This document shows, piece by piece, positions 26,099 to 36,293 of a stretch of 64,000 nt of DNA. A program made the translations under genes and the position numbers. The notes beneath the pieces are model-generated. The model was not told where the DNA came from. It made no database searches and saw only the letters and a list, made by a program, of their open reading frames with translations. The first letter of the stretch is position 1, and the number at the start of each line of letters is the position of its first letter. The stretch is from contig CADCEQ010000001.1 of assembly GCA_902800435.1 (NCBI GenBank), positions 62,001 to 126,000 of the forward strand, written 5' to 3'. This DNA is from an uncultured Prevotellaceae bacterium. Its GTDB lineage: Bacteria; Bacteroidota; Bacteroidia; Bacteroidales; Bacteroidaceae.

Positions 26099-27472
26099 TT
26101 ACTTCTTTTCTAATATCTTGGTTATCTGGGGCACTTGGTTGTCGAGGTCGCCGGCACCGAGCACGACGAGCACGTCGAACTCGCGGCTCTTGACGAAGTC
26201 GAGCACGTCGGCCTTCTGTATCAACCGCTTCTCTACGCCGGGGGCGAGGTTGTCGTAGATGAGCTGCGACGTGACGCCCTCGATGGGCTCTTCGCGTGCG
26301 GGGTAGATCTCGGTCAGCACCACCTCGTCGAGTTGGCTCAGTGCCTCGGCAAACTCGCGGTAGAAGTCGCGGGTGCGGGTGTAGAGGTGGGGCTGGAAGA
26401 TAGCCGTGATGTGGCGGTCGTGGTAGAGCTGGCGTATGCTACGTGCACTCTGGTAGATTTCCTTCGGGTGGTGGGCGTAGTCGCTGAGGAAGACGAGCCG
26501 GTCGGTCTTGATTTTGAAATCGAAGCGGCGGTCCACGCCCCCGTAGGTGCGCATGCCGTAGCGCAGCTCCTCGGCGGTGCAGCCGTTCAGCTGGGCCATG
26601 GCCATGGCGGCGATGCCATTCTCTATATTAATAGGTATAGGCTGTCCGAGCACGATATCCTTGACCGGCTCTATGGGCGAGATGAAGTCGAAGGTGATAC
26701 CGCCGTTCTCGATACGGATGTTTTCGGCGTGGAAGTCGCCCTCACTGAGGGCGTAGTCGTAGCGTCGCACGCCCTCCTGCAAGTCCTCCTGCATCTCCAG
26801 TCCGCGATGGATGATGAGTGCGCCGCCTGGCTGTATGAGCGTCGTGTAGTGGCGGAAGCTCTCAAGGTAGGCCTCCTTCGTACCGTAGATGTCGAGGTGG
26901 TCGGGGTCAGTCGAGGTGATAACCGTCATCCAGGGACTCAGCCAGTGGAAGGAGCGGTCGAACTCGTCGGCCTCGATGACGACAAAGTCGGAGTCACTGA
27001 GTATGTAGTTCGTGCCGTAGTTCTTCGAGATGCCGCCGAGGAAGGCGTTGCAGTCCATCGAGGCCTGGTGCATGATGTGGGCACACATGGTCGAGGTGGT
27101 TGTCTTGCCGTGCGTACCGGCCACGCAGAGACCCTTCATCTGACGGGTGATGGTGCCGAGCACCTGTGCGCGCTTCTGAATGTCGAAGCCGTGCGCGCGG
27201 AAGTACACCAGCTCCTGATGGTCGGCGGGAATGGCGGGCGTGTAGACGACGAGGCACGACTGCGGCTGGAGACAGGCGTGGGGAATCTCGTCGACGTTCT
27301 CCTCGTAGTGTATGAGCATGCCCTCGCGCTCCAGCTGGCGGGTGAGGTCGCTGGGCGTCTTGTCGTAGCCGGCCACGACGAGGCCACGCCTGATGAAGTA
27401 CCGGGCGATGGCGCTCATGCCGATGCCGCCGGCGCCAACGAAATAGACGGCTTTGATATCTTTGGTGTTCAT
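26099..27472 (-). CDS. murC: UDP-N-acetylmuramate--L-alanine ligase MurC
   Basis: ATP-dependent ligase adding the first amino acid of the peptidoglycan stem peptide. The Rossmann start VYFVGAGGIGMSAIARYF, the ATP loop GTHGKTTTSTM (about 118-128), the FVVIEADEFDRSF segment and the C-terminal YAHHPKEI motif are all present. I prefer the start at 27472 (MNTKDIKAVYFVGAGG), which matches the usual length and leaves a 7-nt gap after murG; an ATG at 27490 inside murG would add six residues (MPNNPI). Confidence 0.97.
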   Translation of the reverse strand: MNTKDIKAVYFVGAGGIGMSAIARYFIRRGLVVAGYDKTPSDLTRQLEREGMLIHYEENVDEIPHACLQPQSCLVVYTPAIPADHQELVYFRAHGFDIQKRAQVLGTITRQMKGLCVAGTHGKTTTSTMCAHIMHQASMDCNAFLGGISKNYGTNYILSDSDFVVIEADEFDRSFHWLSPWMTVITSTDPDHLDIYGTKEAYLESFRHYTTLIQPGGALIIHRGLEMQEDLQEGVRRYDYALSEGDFHAENIRIENGGITFDFISPIEPVKDIVLGQPIPINIENGIAAMAMAQLNGCTAEELRYGMRTYGGVDRRFDFKIKTDRLVFLSDYAHHPKEIYQSARSIRQLYHDRHITAIFQPHLYTRTRDFYREFAEALSQLDEVVLTEIYPAREEPIEGVTSQLIYDNLAPGVEKRLIQKADVLDFVKSREFDVLVVLGAGDLDNQVPQITKILEKK

Positions 27473-27479
27473 AATGGGG

Positions 27480-28601
27480 TTATTGGGCATTTTGGGCGAG
27501 TTTGATGACTTCCTTGGCGATGATCTCGGCGGAGTCGGGCAGGGCCAGCTTTAGCACGTTCGCGCTGAGCGAGCGGAGCTTCGCCTCGTCGCTGACTGTG
27601 TCGATGGCCAGCTTCAGGAGCGTGGCCGGGGCGTCGGCATCCTTCACGTAGATGGCGGCGTCGCGGTTGGCCAGGGCCAGGGCGTTCTTCGTCTGGTGGT
27701 CCTCGGCTACGTTGGGACTGGGCACGAGGATGACGGGCTTGCCGATGAGGCAGAACTCGCTGATGCTGCTGGCGCCGGCACGGCTGATGACGAGGTCGGC
27801 GGCACGGTAGGCGGCGCCCATGTCGGTGATGAAGTCGGTTACCTTCAAGTTGGGAATCTTCGACTGGCGGTTGTCAAGCTTCGACTTGATGTCGGCATAG
27901 TAGTACTTGCCCGTCTGCCAGAGGAACTGCACGTTGCTCGCGGCGACGAGGTCGAGGTGCTGCATGACGCTCTCGTTGATGGTGCGGGCACCGAGCGAGC
28001 CGCCGACGAGCAGAATGGTCTTCTTCTCAGGGTCGAAACCTAAGCTGCGGACGGCATCCTCGCGCGAGAGGGTGGTCTCGAGCAGGGCCTGGCGCACGGG
28101 GTTGCCCGTCAGCATGATCTTGTCGGCGGGGAAGAAGCGCTCCATGCCCTCGTAGGCCACGCAGATCTTGCGGGCCTTGGCGGCCAGCTGCTTGTTGGCC
28201 AGGCCGGCGTAGCTGTTCTGCTCCTGTATCAGCGTCGGGATGCCCATGCTGTTGGCAGCGCCGAGAGCGGCACTGCTGGCATAGCCGCCCACGCCGACGG
28301 CCACGTCGGGCCGGAACTCACGCAGAATTTTCTTGGCCTGCCACTTGCTGCGCAGGTAGTCGAAGGCCACGCCGATGTTGGCGGGTTTCCACAGCGGGCG
28401 GTAGAAGCCGCGGATGGGCAGCCCCTTTATTTCGTAGCCCGCTGCCGGCACGCGCTGCATCTCCATGCGGCCCTGTGCGCCGATGAACAGTATCTTGGCG
28501 TCGGGGCGCAGGCGGCGCACGGCGTTGGCTATCGAGACGGCGGGGAAGATGTGGCCTCCGGTGCCGCCACCACTGACAATGACTCTTAGCTCTTTATTCA
28601 T
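27480..28601 (-). CDS. murG: Lipid II synthase MurG
   Basis: GT28 glycosyltransferase moving GlcNAc onto lipid I at the inner membrane; 373 residues. It shows SGGGTGGHIFPAVSIANAV at the N-terminus, GVGGYASSAALGAA near 100, QEQNSYAGLANKQLA, and the C-terminal donor site GGSLGARTINE and SRAGASSISE. It overlaps ftsW by 4 nt, indicating translational coupling. Confidence 0.98.
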   Translation of the reverse strand: MNKELRVIVSGGGTGGHIFPAVSIANAVRRLRPDAKILFIGAQGRMEMQRVPAAGYEIKGLPIRGFYRPLWKPANIGVAFDYLRSKWQAKKILREFRPDVAVGVGGYASSAALGAANSMGIPTLIQEQNSYAGLANKQLAAKARKICVAYEGMERFFPADKIMLTGNPVRQALLETTLSREDAVRSLGFDPEKKTILLVGGSLGARTINESVMQHLDLVAASNVQFLWQTGKYYYADIKSKLDNRQSKIPNLKVTDFITDMGAAYRAADLVISRAGASSISEFCLIGKPVILVPSPNVAEDHQTKNALALANRDAAIYVKDADAPATLLKLAIDTVSDEAKLRSLSANVLKLALPDSAEIIAKEVIKLAQNAQ

Positions 28602-29863
28602 ATCTTTTCAATACTAACTTTTTCTGTCCGCATCTTTGCCGACCGGCTGATGCTCAGGATGGCTCCTATGTAGGCACAGTTGATGATGGTCGACGTGCCG
28701 CCCTTCGAGATAAGCGGCAACGGCTGTCCCGTGACGGGTGCCAGTCCCACGGCCACCATCATGTTGAACGTGGCCTGAATGACCAGCAGCAGAGCCAGAC
28801 CCATGATGAGGAAGGCCGGGAAGTTGTTCTCGCACCGCGTGGCGATGCGGGCGGCACGGTAGAGCAGCACGATATACAGGAACACCACGAAGGCGGCGCC
28901 GAAGATGCCCATCTCCTCGATGATGATGGCATAGATGAAGTCGGAGAACGCCTGCGGCAGGTAGTCGCGCTCGGTGGAGTTGCCCGGCCCCTTGCCGATG
29001 ATGCCCGACGAGGCGATGGCGATGTTGGCGTGGCCCACCTGGAAGTTCTCGTCAATCTTATACTCCTCAGCAGGCACCTCCTCGCTGTTGAAATGTTTCA
29101 GGATGCGGTTGCGCCAGGTGTAGAAACGGTGGAACACACCGCCGCCCTTGATGGCATCCTTGTCGACGCTCTCCTCGCCAGCAGCGTTGACGACCTCGGT
29201 CATGTGGTTCTCCTCGGTGCGCTTCTCCTCGATGCTGCCCAGCGTCAGGACCAGCACCAGGAAGGCGGCTGCACCCACGGCAATGAAGGCGGCCAGCTTG
29301 CCCATCTGCGACATCGGCACATGGCCGATGAACATCATCAGGAAGATGACGGCAAAGAGCAGGGCCGCCGTCGACAGGTTCTCGATACCGATCAGGAACG
29401 TCGTGGGCAACAGGATGAGCAGGATGTACTTGAACGCCTTGCGGTCGGCACCCGTCTCGCGCTGCATGGCGCTGAGAATCTGGGCCGTGACGAGCACCAT
29501 CGTGCCCTTGGCAATCTCCGACGGCTGGAAGGTGAAGCCCATCAGCGAGATGACGCGGTTGGCGCCGTTGATGCTCTCGCCGCCGATGAGTACCCACAGC
29601 AGCGTGATTGCCGTGATGACCAGCAGGAACGGCGTCATCAGTTTGAAGTAGCGGCAGGGGACGTTGAGCGTCACCACGGCCACGATGACGCCAGCGACAA
29701 TCATGGCCGCATGGTAGACAATGGGACCCATGTAGTTCTGCGTCTTGTACGTCAGGTTGCTCGAAGCCGAGAAGACTTCGATGATGCTGATCATGCAGAG
29801 GAAGAAGAACACCATCCAGATGACCTTGTCGCCTTTGAAGATATTGCCTATTTTCTTGTTCAC
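28598..29863 (-). CDS. ftsW: FtsW/SEDS peptidoglycan polymerase
   Basis: SEDS-family integral membrane glycosyltransferase of septal wall synthesis; 421 residues with about ten membrane helices. Family signatures include GANRVISLMGFTFQPSEIAKG (near 95-115) and the C-terminal VGLAPVTGQPLPLISKGGTS, which is diagnostic for FtsW/RodA. An extended soluble loop (about 215-265, charged) precedes the helix containing IGKGPGNS. It lies in the cluster 39 nt after murD. Confidence 0.97.
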   Translation of the reverse strand: MNKKIGNIFKGDKVIWMVFFFLCMISIIEVFSASSNLTYKTQNYMGPIVYHAAMIVAGVIVAVVTLNVPCRYFKLMTPFLLVITAITLLWVLIGGESINGANRVISLMGFTFQPSEIAKGTMVLVTAQILSAMQRETGADRKAFKYILLILLPTTFLIGIENLSTAALLFAVIFLMMFIGHVPMSQMGKLAAFIAVGAAAFLVLVLTLGSIEEKRTEENHMTEVVNAAGEESVDKDAIKGGGVFHRFYTWRNRILKHFNSEEVPAEEYKIDENFQVGHANIAIASSGIIGKGPGNSTERDYLPQAFSDFIYAIIIEEMGIFGAAFVVFLYIVLLYRAARIATRCENNFPAFLIMGLALLLVIQATFNMMVAVGLAPVTGQPLPLISKGGTSTIINCAYIGAILSISRSAKMRTEKVSIEKI

Positions 29864-29902
29864 CTTGAGTATTTACGATTTACAGGATTTTCGATTGACG
29901 AG

Positions 29903-31297
29903 TTAGAGGGAGCGGGCTATGGCCTTGAACTGCTCGCCGCGGTCCTCCATGTTCTTGAACAGGTCGAAGGAGGCGCAGCAGGGCGAGAGGAGCACCGTCT
30001 CGCCGGGCTTGGCCAGCTCGTAGCAGGCCTCCATGCATTCGCGCATGGAGTGGGTGTCGCGCACGGGGATGCCCAGCGCGTCGAAGTTCTGGTGGAGCTT
30101 GGCGTTGTCGGCACCAAGGTAGACCAGTGCCGAGCACTTCTCGCGAATGAGCGGCTTGATGGGCTCGTAGTCGTTGCCCTTGTCCTTGCCGCCGATGATG
30201 AGTACCACGCGGGTCTTCATCGACTCCAGCGCGTACCAGCAGGCATCGACGTTGGTGGCCTTCGAGTCGTTGACGTAGTGGACGCCGCGCACGTCGCAGA
30301 CCTTCTCCAAGCGGTGCTCCACACCAGGGAAGTCGCTCAGCGACTTGCGGATGGACTCCTTCTTGATGCCGGCGATGTTGGCTGCCAGTCCGGCTGCCAG
30401 TGAGTTGTAGACGTTGTGGCGCCCAGAGAGGCTCAGCTCCTCCTGCTCCATGTTGAAGGGCGTCGGGTATTCCAGCTTGTACTGCCCCTCCTCGATGTAG
30501 CCGATGACGCCGCTCTTCTTGATGTCGGAGAACGGACACTGCACGGCCTTGATGTCGTACTTCTTCAGCTCCTTGGCAATGACAGGGTCGTCGGCCCAGT
30601 AGATGAAGGCGTCCTGCGGCGTCTGGTTCTGGATGATGCGCATCTTGGCGTCGGTGTACTTCTGCATGGAGTTGTCGTAGCGGTCCAGATGGTCGGGCGT
30701 GATGTTCAGCAGGATGGCGATGTTGGCCCGGAAGTCGTACATGTTGTCGAGCTGAAACGACGACAGCTCGATGATGTAGTACTCGTGGGGCTCCTCGGCC
30801 ACCTGCAGGGCCAGCGAGTGGCCGATGTTGCCGGCCAGTCCGGCGTCGTAGCCTGCCTGGCGGAAGATATGGTAGATGAGCGAGGTGGTCGTAGTCTTGC
30901 CGTTGGAGCCGGTGATGCAGATCATCTTCGACTGGGTGTAGCGGCCTGCGAACTCTATCTCGCTGATGATGTGGATGCCCTTCTGGATGGCTTTGCTTAC
31001 CATCGGTGCCGTGTCGGGGATGCCCGGCGACTTGATAATCTCGTCGGCCGACAGGATCTTCTCTTCGGTATGCTGGCCTTCCTCCCACGCAATGCCGTGG
31101 TCGTCGAGCAGTTTCTTGTAACGGTCGGCAATCTTTGACATGTCTGAGACAAACACGTCGAAGCCCTGCTTCTTGGCCAGCACGGCAGCTCCTGCACCGC
31201 TCTCGCCGGCTCCTAATACAACTATGAGACCCACCCCCGGCCCCTCCCTTTGAGGGAGGGGAGTGGTTACTCGGTTATCGGTTCTTGTTTCTTCCAT
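29903..31297 (-). CDS. murD: UDP-N-acetylmuramoylalanine--D-glutamate ligase MurD, with repeat-derived N-terminus
   Basis: Adds D-Glu to UDP-MurNAc-L-Ala. The catalytic core is normal: LIVVLGAGESGAGAAVLAKK, ATP loop GSNGKTTTT (about 133), NITPDHLDRY and HYVNDSKATN. The first 23 residues are unusual: after METRT-like sequence they read TTPLPQREGPGVG, encoded by a GC-rich palindromic element (31228-31266) that recurs inverted at 31320-31358. The enzyme normally begins only a few residues before IVVLGAGESG. Either the element was inserted and is now translated from the ATG at 31297, or translation starts at the GTG at 31234 inside it. I give the longer form. Confidence 0.93.
   Translation of the reverse strand: MEETRTDNRVTTPLPQREGPGVGLIVVLGAGESGAGAAVLAKKQGFDVFVSDMSKIADRYKKLLDDHGIAWEEGQHTEEKILSADEIIKSPGIPDTAPMVSKAIQKGIHIISEIEFAGRYTQSKMICITGSNGKTTTTSLIYHIFRQAGYDAGLAGNIGHSLALQVAEEPHEYYIIELSSFQLDNMYDFRANIAILLNITPDHLDRYDNSMQKYTDAKMRIIQNQTPQDAFIYWADDPVIAKELKKYDIKAVQCPFSDIKKSGVIGYIEEGQYKLEYPTPFNMEQEELSLSGRHNVYNSLAAGLAANIAGIKKESIRKSLSDFPGVEHRLEKVCDVRGVHYVNDSKATNVDACWYALESMKTRVVLIIGGKDKGNDYEPIKPLIREKCSALVYLGADNAKLHQNFDALGIPVRDTHSMRECMEACYELAKPGETVLLSPCCASFDLFKNMEDRGEQFKAIARSL
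31228..31266 (-). repeat. Palindromic repeat element, copy A (inside murD 5' end)
   Basis: A 39-nt GC-rich element with the hairpin CCCCTCCC-TTTGA-GGGAGGGG, matching the reverse complement of copy B (31320-31358) apart from a few bases at the loop and one C run. It is in frame with murD. Confidence 0.82.
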
Positions 31298-31319
31298 TTT
31301 CTTCTTCTTTCTTATCTGT

Positions 31320-31358
31320 CCACTCCCCTCCCTCCAGGGAGGGGCAGGGGGGTGGGTC
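31320..31358 (+). repeat. Palindromic repeat element, copy B (murD-mraY gap)
   Basis: The inverted partner of copy A; hairpin CCCCTCCC-TCCA-GGGAGGGG. It lies between the murD start and the mraY stop. The two copies could pair with each other across about 53 nt in the mRNA. Confidence 0.82.
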
Positions 31359-31363
31359 CTCTT

Positions 31364-32635
31364 TTATCTTATCTTCAACGTTATAATGGTCAGTGCCGCC
31401 AGGATGATAGTGATAATCCAGAAGCGGAACGTAATCTTCGACTCATGGAACTGGCGCTTCGGCCAGCCACGCAGGACGTAGTGCGACGTCGGGTCGAGCT
31501 GCGAGTCCAGACGGCGGAAATTGTCGTGGATGGGCGTAGCCCGGAACACGCGGACGCGCTTGCCCTTCTTCTTCATCAGCTTGAACCACTGCGTCTGGAT
31601 GATGACGCTCAGGCTCTCGATGAAGAAGATGCCGCAGAGGATGGGCAGCAGCAGCTCCTTGTGGATGATGACGGCGCAGACGCCGATGATGCCGCCGATG
31701 GTGAGCGACCCCGTATCGCCCATGAACACCTGGGCGGGGTAGGCGTTGTACCACAGGAAGCCGATCATGGCTCCGACGAAGGCACAGAGGAACACCACCA
31801 GCTCCTCGGCGTGGGGAATATACATCAGGTCGAAGTAGGCGGCGTAGACGATGTGGCCCGACACGTAGGCCAGAATGAGCAGCGCCACGCCGATGACCGC
31901 CGAGTTGCCCGCACACATGCCGTCCATGCCGTCGTTCAGGTTGGCACCGTTGGACACGGCTGTCACCACGAGGATGGTCATCAGCACGAAGAGCACCCAG
32001 CCTGCAGCCACCTTATGGTCGCCAAGGAAGCTCAGCACTTCGGAGTAGTTCAGGTTGTGATTCTTCACGAAGGGGATGGTGGTCTTCAGCGACTTCACCG
32101 CCTCGGTCTTGTGCTTCACCACGACCTCCTGATTCTGCTGCTGCACGCTGACATTCTCGCGCACGACGGCATCGGGACTGAGCCAGAGCGTCAGGCCTAC
32201 GATAAAGCCAATGCTGATCTGTCCCACAATCTTATACTTGCCCTTCAGTCCTTCCTTCTTCTGGCGGAAAATCTTGATGTAATCGTCAAGAAAGCCTAAG
32301 AAGCCCAGCCAGACAGTGGTCATCAGCATCAGGATGATGTAGATATTGCGGATGCGGGCGAAGAGTAGCACGGGAACGAGGATGGACACGATGATGATGA
32401 TACCGCCCATGGTGGGCACGCCCTTCTTCTCGACGCCAAAGGGGTCGATGGCCGGGTCGCGCTCGGTCTCGTAGATCTTCTTGCGCCGCATGTACTTGAT
32501 GAAGTACTCGCCGAACCACGCCGAGATGAGCAGCGCCAGGATGAGCGTCAGCAGCGACCGGAACGAGATGTACGACCACATGTGGCTGCCCGGTATGTTG
32601 TATTGCTCCAAGAATCTGAACAGATAGTATAGCAT
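31364..32635 (-). CDS. mraY: Phospho-N-acetylmuramoyl-pentapeptide transferase MraY
   Basis: Inner-membrane enzyme making lipid I on undecaprenyl phosphate; 423 residues with about ten helices. Motifs: GVPTMGGIIIIVSIL (about 72-86), FLGFLDDYIKIFR, NLNDGMDGMCAGNSAV, and FMGDTGSLTIGG. A soluble insertion of about 55 residues (155-210), typical of Bacteroidetes MraY, separates two helices. murE lies 35 nt upstream. No murF lies on either side, unlike in E. coli. Confidence 0.97.
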   Translation of the reverse strand: MLYYLFRFLEQYNIPGSHMWSYISFRSLLTLILALLISAWFGEYFIKYMRRKKIYETERDPAIDPFGVEKKGVPTMGGIIIIVSILVPVLLFARIRNIYIILMLMTTVWLGFLGFLDDYIKIFRQKKEGLKGKYKIVGQISIGFIVGLTLWLSPDAVVRENVSVQQQNQEVVVKHKTEAVKSLKTTIPFVKNHNLNYSEVLSFLGDHKVAAGWVLFVLMTILVVTAVSNGANLNDGMDGMCAGNSAVIGVALLILAYVSGHIVYAAYFDLMYIPHAEELVVFLCAFVGAMIGFLWYNAYPAQVFMGDTGSLTIGGIIGVCAVIIHKELLLPILCGIFFIESLSVIIQTQWFKLMKKKGKRVRVFRATPIHDNFRRLDSQLDPTSHYVLRGWPKRQFHESKITFRFWIITIILAALTIITLKIR

Positions 32636-32670
32636 CTTCTTCTATTTTCGATTTACGGATTTTCTATTTA

Positions 32671-34125
32671 CTATTTGGCAAAGCACTCGCGGACAACCTC
32701 GTGGTCGTCGAAGTGGTGCTTCACGCCCTTGATTTCCTGATAGTCCTCGTGGCCCTTGCCGGCAATGAGGATGACGTCGCCACGCTCGGCCATCATGCAG
32801 GCCGTGCGGATGGCCTCGCGGCGGTCGACAATGCTTATGACCTTCTTCATCTGCTTGGCATCGAGACCGGCCAGCATGTCGTTGATGATGTCCTGCGGCT
32901 CCTCGAAGCGGGGGTTGTCGCTGGTGATGATGACGCGGTCGCTCTGGCGCACGGCTTCCTGGGCCATGAGCGGGCGCTTGCCCTTGTCGCGGTTGCCGCC
33001 TGCGCCGCAGACGGTGATGACCCGGCCCTTGCCGTCGAGCACCTCGTGGATGGCCTTCAGCACATTTTCTAGGGCGTCGGGCGTGTGGGCGTAGTCGACG
33101 ACGGCGGTAAAGCCCTCCGGCGAGCGGATGGGGTCGAGGCGCCCGTTGACGCTCTTCAGCGTGCTCATCGTGACGAGAATGTCCTCGGGCTGCTTGCCCA
33201 GCATCACGGCGGCACCATAGACGCAGAGCAGGTTCGAGACGTTGAAGCGTCCGATGAACTGCACGCCCACCTCGCGGCCGTCGATCTCGAGATACATGCC
33301 CTCAAAGTGGCACTCGATAATGCGGGCACGGAAGTCGGCCATCTGGCGGATACTGTAGGTCTTCACCTGCGCCTTCGTGTTCTGCACCATGAACAGGCCG
33401 TTCTTGTCATCGGCATTGGTAATGGCGAAGGCGCCCTTCGGCAGCTGGTCGAAGAACATCTTCTTGGCGTCGCGGTAATTCTCGACGGTCTTGTGGTAGT
33501 CCAGGTGGTCGCGGGTCAGGTTGGTAAAGAGTCCGCCGGCGAACTTCAGACCGCCGATGCGCTTCTGGGCAATGGCATGGCTTGAGCACTCCATGAACAC
33601 GTACTCGCAGCCGGCCTGCACCATGCGCTCCAACAGCTCGTTCAGCTCGATGGCGTCGGGCGTGGTGTGGGTGGCGGCCACGGCCTCGCCGTCGATGTAG
33701 TTGCACACCGTCGAGAGCAGGCCGCACTTGTGGCCCATCTGGCGGAACATATTATATAATAAGGTGGCGATGGTCGTCTTGCCATTGGTGCCCGTCACGC
33801 CAACCAGCTTGAGGTGTGACGTCGGGTCGCCGTGGAAGAGCGTGGCCACCGGCCCTACGGCGTCCTCGGTCGACTCCACCTGTACGTAGGTGACGCCGTC
33901 GGCCGTCGTCTCGGGCATGTCTTCGCATAAAATGGCCGATGCCCCCAGTTCGACTGCTCGCGCAATAAACTGGTGGCCATCGACCTGTGTTCCTTTCATG
34001 GCTACGAACAAATAGCCAGGCTTAACCTGCCGTGAGTCAATCTTGACTCCGGCAATGTCTTTGTCGGCGTTGCCAACGATGGCCAGCGGCCTGACGTTCT
34101 TCAGAATTTCTCTCAAATTCATCAT
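32671..34125 (-). CDS. murE: UDP-MurNAc-tripeptide synthetase MurE
   Basis: Adds the third stem residue (meso-diaminopimelate in this phylum). The product has 484 residues with the order N-terminal UDP-binding domain ([16 protein letters not shown]), ATP loop [11 protein letters not shown] (about 110-120), [25 protein letters not shown], and the C-terminal [16 protein letters not shown]. The DAP-recognition motif DNPR appears as SDNPRFEEP near 405, supporting DAP rather than lysine. Confidence 0.97.
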   Translation of the reverse strand: MMNLREILKNVRPLAIVGNADKDIAGVKIDSRQVKPGYLFVAMKGTQVDGHQFIARAVELGASAILCEDMPETTADGVTYVQVESTEDAVGPVATLFHGDPTSHLKLVGVTGTNGKTTIATLLYNMFRQMGHKCGLLSTVCNYIDGEAVAATHTTPDAIELNELLERMVQAGCEYVFMECSSHAIAQKRIGGLKFAGGLFTNLTRDHLDYHKTVENYRDAKKMFFDQLPKGAFAITNADDKNGLFMVQNTKAQVKTYSIRQMADFRARIIECHFEGMYLEIDGREVGVQFIGRFNVSNLLCVYGAAVMLGKQPEDILVTMSTLKSVNGRLDPIRSPEGFTAVVDYAHTPDALENVLKAIHEVLDGKGRVITVCGAGGNRDKGKRPLMAQEAVRQSDRVIITSDNPRFEEPQDIINDMLAGLDAKQMKKVISIVDRREAIRTACMMAERGDVILIAGKGHEDYQEIKGVKHHFDDHEVVRECFAK

Positions 34126-34142
34126 TGTAAGTATTCTATTTG

Positions 34143-36293
34143 TTATATTTCCAAACGTAGTTCACACACCGTTCCCGGAGTCACGGCCTTGCCCGCCGCT
34201 ATGCTTTGCGACTTCACCTTGCCACGACCGACGAGGGCCACCTTCATACCCCGGCGCTCCAGCTCGTAGACGGCATCGCGGGCACCCATTCCCGTCACGT
34301 CGGGAACTATTCCCTGATTTACCTTGGCCACCTTCGGTGCTTCGCCCTTCAGACCCAGACGACTGAGCACATAAGAAGCAGAGCCTTCGTCGCCACCTTT
34401 CACACCGGGCGTGAAGTTAGATGTGGAATCGCGGGCATCGTCGACCAGCCGCTTCACGTTCTGTGCCATCACGCCTTCAGCTATGTGACGGAACACGACG
34501 CCGCTCATGCCGCCGCCCGAGGCGGGCAGGCCGCGCTTGCGCAGACAGACGATGCACGAGTAGCGCGGGGCGTCGGCGGGGAAGAAACCGGCAAAGCTGA
34601 GCCAGTAGCGCGTCACACCCGAGTGGTAGCCGCCATGTTCATCGGCTATCTGGGCGGTACCCGTCTTGCCAGCCACCTTGAACGACCGCGACAGCGGGGC
34701 TGCCTTGCGGCCCAGACCCTGACTGACGACGTGTTCCAGAATGGTCTGCATCATGGTAATGGTCTCCGGCTTGGCAATGCGCTCCTTCAGCACCACGGGC
34801 GGGTATTCCTTAATGGTCTCGCCGTCCTTCACCAGCCGTTTTACAAACCTCGGCTGCATCATTCGTCCGTCGTTGGCGATGGCGTTGTAGAAGGCCAGCG
34901 TGTTGATGGGCGCAATCTGCGTCTCGTAGCCTATCGACATCCAAGGCAGCGTTGTCTTGCTCCAATACTTAGAGCGGTCGGTGGTCTTCGTATCGGGCAT
35001 ACGGATGATGGGCGGACGGTAGCCCTCGATGGGCAGCTTCAGGTCTTCGTGGATGCCTACGCGGTAGAGGCCCTGCACGTACTTCTCGGGATGGCCGCCA
35101 TAGAACCGGTCGATGACGTGGCTCGTGCCGACGTTCGAGCTGACTTCCAGCGTGCGGGCCACGTTGATGTCCTGGTAGCCGCCGCGGCGCCAGTTGTGGT
35201 CCTTCATCCAGCGGCCGTGCATCTCGACCACGCCGCTGCCCGTATGTATGATGTAGCTTGTGTCGTTGGGAATCACGCCGTCGTCAAGTGCCACGAGCAG
35301 CGAGGCCACCTTGAACACCGACCCCGGCTCGCAGCGGTAGCTGATGGCCGAGTTGATGGCCTCGGCATACTGGCCGTCGGGCATGCGCATCATGTTGACA
35401 ATGGCCTTTACGTCGCCCGTCTCCACCTCCATCAGGATGGCCACGCCGAGGTCGGCATTCACCTCGGGCAGCTTCATCTCATCGATGAGGGCGCGCTCAG
35501 CCAGGTCCTGCATGTTCACGTCGATAGTGGTCACGATGTCGGCACCGTCAACAGGCGGCAACTCGGTGATATTCATTATCCTGTTGAGCACCTTCTGACG
35601 ATGGACCAGTCCGTTCTTGCCGCGCAGCGTCGAGTCGAACGACAGCTCCAGACCGCAGCGGGCAGAGTCGATCTCACCGAACATGACACCCACCGTGCGC
35701 TGGGCCAGCGAACCGAAGGGGCGGTTACGGGCGTTGAACTCGTCCCAGTGGAAGCCACCCTTGCCTACCGAGAGGTTGAAGATGGGCAACTTCTTGAGCA
35801 GGGCGAACGTGTTGTAGTCAATACGGTGTTTCCATACCGGCCAATGGCGGGCACCGACGGTGCCGTCACGGTTCACCTTGTTGCGTCCCTCTTGCAGATA
35901 GGCCTTGAACTCGCTGACCGACTGCTGGGGGAAGATGTCGTTCAGTCCAATGCAGAGGCTGTCAATCTTCTCGTCCCAAAGCCGGTTGACCCTGTTGATG
36001 GCAGCGGTGTCCCATGGAATGTTCTTCTGACGGCCGGGCTGGAAGTCCACGAACACCTTGTACTCTGGAATGGAGCTGGCCATCAGCTGACCGTCGCAGC
36101 TCAGGATGTTGCCACGGTTAGGCTTCACGGGAATGGAGTCGTGCTTCAGCTGCTGCTGGACAGCATTCCAGTAGTCCTTCTGGACAGTCATGATATAGAG
36201 GGCCTTGCCAATGATGGCAATTCCGATAACCGTCAACGTCAGCACAATGGCGAAGTAGCGCGGCATGACCTTATTACTGTTGAACTTACTCAT
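34143..36293 (-). CDS. ftsI: Septal transpeptidase FtsI (PBP3) with PASTA domain
   Basis: Penicillin-binding protein that crosslinks septal peptidoglycan; 716 residues. One N-terminal membrane helix ([22 protein letters not shown]), the PBP dimer domain (about 55-240) and the transpeptidase domain follow, with SVFK as the active-site SxxK ([10 protein letters not shown], about 330), SSN (VSSNVGTSH) and KTG (AGKTGTAQ). A C-terminal PASTA domain (about 655-716, [20 protein letters not shown]) is present, as in other Bacteroidetes FtsI. It overlaps ftsL by 8 nt. Confidence 0.96.
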   Translation of the reverse strand: MSKFNSNKVMPRYFAIVLTLTVIGIAIIGKALYIMTVQKDYWNAVQQQLKHDSIPVKPNRGNILSCDGQLMASSIPEYKVFVDFQPGRQKNIPWDTAAINRVNRLWDEKIDSLCIGLNDIFPQQSVSEFKAYLQEGRNKVNRDGTVGARHWPVWKHRIDYNTFALLKKLPIFNLSVGKGGFHWDEFNARNRPFGSLAQRTVGVMFGEIDSARCGLELSFDSTLRGKNGLVHRQKVLNRIMNITELPPVDGADIVTTIDVNMQDLAERALIDEMKLPEVNADLGVAILMEVETGDVKAIVNMMRMPDGQYAEAINSAISYRCEPGSVFKVASLLVALDDGVIPNDTSYIIHTGSGVVEMHGRWMKDHNWRRGGYQDINVARTLEVSSNVGTSHVIDRFYGGHPEKYVQGLYRVGIHEDLKLPIEGYRPPIIRMPDTKTTDRSKYWSKTTLPWMSIGYETQIAPINTLAFYNAIANDGRMMQPRFVKRLVKDGETIKEYPPVVLKERIAKPETITMMQTILEHVVSQGLGRKAAPLSRSFKVAGKTGTAQIADEHGGYHSGVTRYWLSFAGFFPADAPRYSCIVCLRKRGLPASGGGMSGVVFRHIAEGVMAQNVKRLVDDARDSTSNFTPGVKGGDEGSASYVLSRLGLKGEAPKVAKVNQGIVPDVTGMGARDAVYELERRGMKVALVGRGKVKSQSIAAGKAVTPGTVCELRLEI

